Positions 60,206-64,000 of a DNA stretch of 64,000 nucleotides are shown piece after piece. Within the stretch, counting starts at the first letter, position 1. The number at the start of each line of letters is the position of its first letter. A model generated the notes under the pieces. The model saw only the letters and a program-made list of their open reading frames with translations. It was not told the DNA's origin and did no database searches. This stretch comes from Streptomyces pyxinae (GTDB lineage: Bacteria > Actinomycetota > Actinomycetes > Streptomycetales > Streptomycetaceae), in the NCBI RefSeq assembly GCF_024756275.1, contig NZ_JANUGQ010000005.1, forward strand, positions 186,001 through 250,000. The letters are read 5' to 3'. Made by a program: the position numbers and the translations under genes.

Positions 60206-60744
60206 CCCCGTCCGAAGTCCCCACCACCGCCGCTCCCGCCCCCTCCGACCTGCGCCGGCTGCTCGTCTTCCGCGCCCATGGCGCGGCCCGGCTGCTGCTC
60301 GGCTGCCGGGCCCGCCTGGAGGACATCGAGGGCGCCGTCGCCGCCGGCCAGACCGAGGTCGCCGTGCTCATGGCGTACGACCTGGTGCAACTCTCCCTGT
60401 CGGTACGCGGCTTGCGCTCCGAGGGCGAACTCGTCTACGCCCGTGACGAGGCCGCCTTCGACCCGTTCGCGGGCGTCCCGGCGGAGGAGACCGAGGCGGG
60501 GATGCTGCTCGCCGCGGCCGGCCGCGAGGCCACCGGGGAGCGCGGCGAGGAGTGGCTGGAGCGGCTGCGCGGCCATCTGCGGGACACCGAGGCGCTGTTG
60601 GGGTACGGCGAACCGCTGCCCGATGTGCGCTCCGGCAGCGGACTGATGAAGGGCTTCAAATTCGCCCGCACCTGGGAGCCGTTGCTCCGCCGCGCCGGCC
60701 TCCCCGACCTGCTGCCCGACGCCTGGAAGCGCCGCGCCGACTGA
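60202..60744 (+). CDS. Unknown helical protein coupled to the nucleotidyltransferase
   Basis: 180 residues from a GTG in a GTGA overlap. Not recognised. It is all-helical: residues 20-75 give amphipathic helices (LLVFRAHGAARLLLGCRARLED, VAVLMAYDLVQLSLSVR) and a second bundle follows to LRDTEALLG. A helical partner next to a minimal nucleotidyltransferase recalls MNT-HEPN pairs, but I do not see the HEPN Rx4-6H motif. A dedicated subunit or substrate carrier for the nucleotidyltransferase is as likely. Confidence 0.6.
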   Translation: MTPSEVPTTAAPAPSDLRRLLVFRAHGAARLLLGCRARLEDIEGAVAAGQTEVAVLMAYDLVQLSLSVRGLRSEGELVYARDEAAFDPFAGVPAEETEAGMLLAAAGREATGERGEEWLERLRGHLRDTEALLGYGEPLPDVRSGSGLMKGFKFARTWEPLLRRAGLPDLLPDAWKRRAD

Positions 60745-60865
60745 CCACCGGCGGGCCGCGACGACCACCGGCGGGCCCGGGGCCCCGGGGGCCGGGCCGT
60801 GCGGCCCGGCCGGCCCCGGGAGCGGGCGGTCGGGCGGTCGGCCGGAGACGCGACGGACGTGCCAC

Positions 60866-60952
60866 CGGAGAGGCCCGGAGAGGCCCGGAGAGGCTGGGAA
60901 GGGCCCCGGAGGCCCCCGAGAGCCCGGAGAGGCCCGGAAGGGCCCGGAGAGG
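60866..60952 (+). repeat. Degenerate decamer repeats upstream of the HAD gene
   Basis: About nine imperfect copies of AGGCCCGGAG in tandem end 8 bp before the HAD ATG. Each copy contains GGAG or GGAGAGG, so the leader carries several possible ribosome-binding sequences in series. Confidence 0.7.
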
Positions 60953-60959
60953 ATCAGCC

Positions 60960-61619
60960 ATGCCCGCCGTCGTGGTCTTCGACTGCTTCGACACGGTCGT
61001 CACCGCCCGGCCCCTGCCGGGCCCCGGGGAGTGCGCCCTGGCACTGGCCGGAGCGCTGGAGCTGGACCGGCGGTGCGCGGACGAGGTCGTGGGCGCGGTG
61101 TTCACCGCCGTACTCACCGCCCTGGCCGATCCGTTGGCACTCCAGCCGCCGACCCTGGAACTGCTGGACGCGGCCCTCCGCGAACGCGGGCTCTCCCGGC
61201 AGCGGGCCGATCTGGAGCGGGCGCTCTGGCACGCGCTCGGCTGCGCGGACCCGGGCCAGTACGCGCTCTGCGAGCCGGCGGCCGAGGCCATGCGCCGTAC
61301 CGCCGAAGCCGGCCACACCGTCCGGCTGATGTCCAACTGCTTCCTGCCGGGCCGGCTGATGCGCCGGCTGCTCGCCGGGCTGGGGGTGCCCGAGGTGTAC
61401 GACCGGGCCCTGTTCACCGCCGACGGCGGCCCCAAGAAGCCCGACCCGCGCGCCTTCCGGCTCATCGGGGAGGGCGACTTCGCCCGGCGGGTGATGGTCG
61501 GCGACTCCGGGGAACTCGACCTCGCGCCCGCCGCGGCGCTCGGCTGGGACACCGTACGGGTGGATCCCGGCGCACCCGATCTCAGCGCCCTCCACACACT
61601 GCTCCGACGGGTCGGGTGA
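60960..61619 (+). CDS. HAD-superfamily hydrolase
   Basis: 219 residues from the ATG at 60960. Motif I is VVFDCFDTVVT (DxxD: the second Asp is Asp11 or so), motif II LMSNCF, motif III Lys in GGPKKPDPRAF, motif IV VMVGDSGELDLAPA. The helical cap between motifs I and II is of the haloacid-dehalogenase/epoxide-hydrolase-like type. It could be a phosphatase for an intermediate of this locus. Between it and the preceding gene there are 215 bp including the decamer repeats, so it may have its own translation control. Confidence 0.85.
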   Translation: MPAVVVFDCFDTVVTARPLPGPGECALALAGALELDRRCADEVVGAVFTAVLTALADPLALQPPTLELLDAALRERGLSRQRADLERALWHALGCADPGQYALCEPAAEAMRRTAEAGHTVRLMSNCFLPGRLMRRLLAGLGVPEVYDRALFTADGGPKKPDPRAFRLIGEGDFARRVMVGDSGELDLAPAAALGWDTVRVDPGAPDLSALHTLLRRVG

Positions 61620-61973
61620 GCACGGCCGCTCCGGCTCCACTTCGCGGGCCAAGGACGGCAGTTCGGCTTGGCGGCCCACCGGCCCCGACCGGTCGGCGGG
61701 AACGGGTCCGGCCCTGGGCAGCCGGCCGGCGGACCGGGGCCGCCGGCCCGGGCGGGCCGCCGCGCGAGGGGAATGCCGCGCTCCGAAAGCCGCCGCCTCA
61801 TCCGGGTGTTCCACGGACTTCATCCGGTGTTCCGCAGAAAGAAACGCGCCCTGAATCCGGCTGTGCGTTCGCCTAGGGTTCTGCCCGGCACCGCCCGCCG
61901 TTCCGAACGGACCGCGGGTCCACCGCCATCGCAGGGCCGCCACCGCTCCGCCCTGTGCGGAAGGAGTCGATAC
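61620..61973. other. Intergenic region before the acyl-CoA dehydrogenase operon
   Basis: 354 bp. A weak promoter candidate is CTGAAT (61851-61856), 17-bp spacer, TAGGGT (61874-61879), in a locally AT-richer stretch (AGAAAGAAACGC). GGAAGGAG at 61959-61966 precedes the short ORF at 61974. No further gene seen. Confidence 0.45.
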
Positions 61974-62099
61974 GTGCGTTCCGCTGCCGCCGGCCCCCCG
62001 CCGCCCGCTCTCCGTCCCGTCGCGGCGGAATCCCCGTACGGCCTCCGCGCCGCCATCCGCCCGGCCGGCCGGCGCCTTGCCGGGCAGGCGGCGGCATGA
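61974..62099 (+). CDS. 41-residue micro-ORF coupled to the acyl-CoA dehydrogenase gene
   Basis: GTG start 7 nt after GGAAGGAG, the best ribosome site in this part of the window, with stop TGA overlapping the next ATG (ATGA). The peptide is Ala/Pro/Arg-rich with a central PPPPALRPVA and a likely helical end AAIRPAGRRLAGQAAA; no cysteines, no hydrophobic segment. It may only serve to bring ribosomes to the downstream start, or be a small binding partner or precursor peptide. If translation instead began upstream in the dehydrogenase frame, this ORF would be spurious. Confidence 0.5.
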   Translation: MRSAAAGPPPPALRPVAAESPYGLRAAIRPAGRRLAGQAAA

Positions 62100-63313
62100 C
62101 CCCGGCGGTCCCGGGCGGCCCCGGACACCCCGCTCCCGAACCGCCCCCGCGCCCCGGCCCCGGCCCGAGCCCCAAGCCCGGCCCGGGCCCCGGCCCCCAC
62201 CGGGAGCTGCTGGACGCCGGGTGGAGCACGGTCCTGCGCCCCGAGCCACCCCGCGCGGGCGCCACCGGGGCGGAACGCATCCGGTCCCTCGCGGCGGGCG
62301 GCTACGCCGCGCTGCCCATCCCCGAGGAGTTCGGCGGCGGCGGAGCGGGGCTGGTCGAGATGGCGGGCGCCCAGCGCGCGCTCGGCCTGGTCGACCCCTC
62401 GGCGGCCGTCGCCCTCAATATGCACGCCTTCACGGTGGGCCTGATGGCCGACTACTGGCAGCGCCACCGGGACACCAGCTGGATGCTGCTGGAGGGCATC
62501 GCCGGCTCCGGGGCGCTGGTCGCCTCCGCGTTCGCCGAACCGGGCGGCAGCCCCAACTTCATGAGCAGCCGGTCCGAGGCCGTGGAGACGGCCAAGGGCT
62601 ACCGGGTGACCGGGGTCAAGTACCCCTGCTCGCTCGCCACCACGGCGACCCTGGTCTGTCTGACGGCCCGGGTCACCGGCACCGACGAGACCATACTCGC
62701 GCTCTGCCCCCGCGCCTCCCCGGGACTGTCGGTGGAGGGGGAGTGGCCCTCCCTCGGCATGACGGACTCGGACACGGCCCGGCTGGTCCTCCGCGATGTG
62801 GAGCTGGACGACCGGCTGGTCTTCCACCGGGGCCCCGCCGATGTCATCGACGAGAACGTCATCTCCGGGATGGCGTGGTTCGCGGTGCTGCTGACCGCCA
62901 CGTACCACGGTGTGCTCAGCGCGCTGCTGGACGAGGCGTACGCCCAGGTCGCCACGGCGCGCGCGTACGGTCCGAGGACGGCGCTGCTCGGCCGGGCCAC
63001 CCGCGAACTGCTGGCGCTCGGCGGTGCCTGCCGCCAGCTCGGCGCCGACGTGGCGTCCGGCGCGCTCGCCGGCCGGGCGGCGCTGGCCGCCTCGGTGGGA
63101 CTGCGCGCCTCGCTCAGCGACACCCGCGACCGGGTGCTGTCGGCCGTCACCCCGGTCGTCGGAAGCCGGCTGTACGGGCGCGGACAGCGGGCCGCCGCCC
63201 TGCTGGTGGACTCGGCCGCTGTCCATCACCATCCGCCGTCGCTGCTGACCTGCGACGAGGCGGTCGGCGCCTTCTGTACGGGGCGCGAGATCAGCTTCGA
63301 CCCGGCCGGCTGA
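62096..63313 (+). CDS. Acyl-CoA dehydrogenase family protein
   Basis: 405 residues from the ATG in the ATGA overlap; the first ~35 residues are Pro/Gly-rich. Then the family layout: helical N-domain with LPIPEEFGGGGAGLVEM, ASAFAEPGGSPNF (flavin loop), GVKYPCSLATTATLVCL, and the C-terminal helical domain. At the position of the usual catalytic Glu near the C-terminus I see LLTCDEAVGAFCTG, with Asp/Glu near, so activity is possible. Similar stand-alone members in biosynthetic loci desaturate acyl-carrier or acyl-CoA substrates or oxidise C-N bonds. An SRPBCC protein follows 39 bp later. Confidence 0.85.
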   Translation: MTPAVPGGPGHPAPEPPPRPGPGPSPKPGPGPGPHRELLDAGWSTVLRPEPPRAGATGAERIRSLAAGGYAALPIPEEFGGGGAGLVEMAGAQRALGLVDPSAAVALNMHAFTVGLMADYWQRHRDTSWMLLEGIAGSGALVASAFAEPGGSPNFMSSRSEAVETAKGYRVTGVKYPCSLATTATLVCLTARVTGTDETILALCPRASPGLSVEGEWPSLGMTDSDTARLVLRDVELDDRLVFHRGPADVIDENVISGMAWFAVLLTATYHGVLSALLDEAYAQVATARAYGPRTALLGRATRELLALGGACRQLGADVASGALAGRAALAASVGLRASLSDTRDRVLSAVTPVVGSRLYGRGQRAAALLVDSAAVHHHPPSLLTCDEAVGAFCTGREISFDPAG

Positions 63314-63352
63314 ACCCGGCCACCCGCGCCCTTCCGAAGGAGAGACCCAGCC

Positions 63353-63799
63353 ATGCCCCATGTCGAGGTCAATCTGCCGATCAAGGCACCGGCGGCGGAC
63401 GCCTGGCAGGCCGTCACCCGGCTTGAGGACTACGCCGCCTACATGGAGAACGTCGAATCGGTCACCGTGATCGGGGAGTCCGCGACCGGCGTCCGCACCA
63501 GCGAGTGGTCGGTGCTGCTCAAGGGCTCGGTGCTGGAGTGGGTGGAGGAGGACGAGCTGGACGAGGAGAACCGGGTCATGACCTTCACCCAGGTCTCCGG
63601 CGACCTGGACGAGTTCGCCGGTTACTGGCGGGTCGAGGACGCCGGGGACGGAAGCTCGGTGGTCACCTTCTCGGTCGACTTCGAGATCGGCATCCCGCTG
63701 CTGGCCGACATGCTCAACCCGGTCGCCACCAAGGCGCTCCGGGAGAACTCCGAGCACATGCTGGGCGCCATCGAGCGGCGGATCACGGCGGTGCCCTGA
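63353..63799 (+). CDS. SRPBCC (START/Bet v 1-like) polyketide cyclase/dehydrase-type protein
   Basis: 148 residues, ATG after GAAGGAGAG. Full-length SRPBCC fold: HVEVNLPIKAPAADAWQAVTRLEDYAAYMENVESV at the N-terminus, strands with WSVLLKGSVLEW and NRVMTFTQVSGDLDEFAGYWRVED, and the long C-terminal helix NPVATKALRENSEHMLGAIERRI. The pattern is that of Coq10/polyketide aromatase-cyclase-like lipid-binding proteins. It is the last gene in the window on this strand and may close or continue the locus; a hairpin lies just after the stop. Confidence 0.85.
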   Translation: MPHVEVNLPIKAPAADAWQAVTRLEDYAAYMENVESVTVIGESATGVRTSEWSVLLKGSVLEWVEEDELDEENRVMTFTQVSGDLDEFAGYWRVEDAGDGSSVVTFSVDFEIGIPLLADMLNPVATKALRENSEHMLGAIERRITAVP

Positions 63800-64000
63800 C
63801 CCGCGCCCGCCGGGACCGCGGCCCGTGCGGCGGGCGCCGGTCGGGCGTGGGGCCGGTGCCGGGCGGGCCTCGATCGGGCGCCGGCGCAGTGCCGGGCCGG
63901 ACGCCGCCGGGGCCGCCGGCCGCCCCGATGGGTGCCCTGGCATGTACGCCCCCCGGGCGGGGGGTGCGGGGGCACCGGCCGCCGCGCGACCCGGCCCCCG
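63800..64000. other. Right edge, no gene seen; contains a hairpin
   Basis: 201 bp of GC-rich sequence. An inverted repeat GCGCCCGCCG (63803-63812) / CGGCGGGCGC (63828-63837) is perfect over 10 bp with a 15-nt loop containing a further short dyad and could terminate the SRPBCC transcript. Confidence 0.5.

Noticed and set aside
59162..60744. Type VII MNT-HEPN toxin-antitoxin system
   Set aside because: The nucleotidyltransferase is far larger than a minimal MNT and the partner lacks a visible Rx4-6H motif.

Overview
The window is very GC-rich, with strong third-position GC bias, GTG/TTG starts, ATGA/GTGA gene overlaps, rare TTA codons confined to regulators and one cluster, and an LAxTG cell-wall sorting signal. 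Together these point to a Streptomyces (or close relative) chromosome, in an accessory region dense with specialised metabolism. No rRNA, tRNA, insertion sequence, integrase or CRISPR array was seen.

Layout. (1) 1-6634: right end of a polyketide/glycolipid-type locus: the C-terminal part of an iterative PKS (AT, dehydratase, PPTase), a stand-alone ACP, an alpha/beta hydrolase, a GT1 glycosyltransferase and a methyltransferase, all chained by overlaps. (2) 6785-8200: secreted or anchored lytic transglycosylase. (3) 8256-22435: a LysR regulator with a TTA codon, a long AT-richer control region with a 34-bp palindrome and a possible 28-codon ORF, two NRPSs, an MFS transporter and a SnoaL/NTF2-like protein. 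The assembly line reads A(Val-like)-T-C, then half-C-A(Ser)-T-C-A(Thr-like)-T-C-mini-T, with no thioesterase. (4) 22658-41747: mixed genes: a ThDP enzyme, a DUF4142 protein, a sigma-factor-like pair, a fused ferredoxin/ferredoxin reductase next to an AurF-type diiron oxygenase, a DUF402 protein, an acyl-CoA oxidase-like protein, a Tat phospholipase C, an LAxTG-anchored metalloprotease, a secreted HAD phosphatase, a DM13 protein, and a UbiB/AarF kinase with a small basic protein.

(5) 42749-51613: a terpenoid cluster that carries its own precursor supply: GGPP-type synthase, DXS, IspG, class I terpene cyclase and two P450s. TTA codons occur in the prenyl synthase (two), ispG and the first P450, so bldA control is likely. 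The DXS carries a Ser/Pro tandem-repeat segment and the cyclase has Thr in place of the usual Asn of the NSE triad. (6) 51751-54918: a small protein of unknown function, a PheA/TfdB-type FAD monooxygenase and a small secreted I36-like inhibitor.

(7) 55467-63799: an unrecognised locus with an IclR regulator (TTA codon), a methyltransferase, a class III aminotransferase, a nucleotidyltransferase coupled to an unknown protein, a HAD hydrolase, a 41-codon ORF coupled to an acyl-CoA dehydrogenase, and an SRPBCC protein. It may continue to the right.

The strongest candidates for something new are the NRPS with an unpaired half-C domain and a terminal C plus mini-T, the bldA-gated terpene cluster with an unusual DXS and cyclase, and the right-hand locus with its coupled micro-ORF. 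All functional statements rest on motif reading without database searches.
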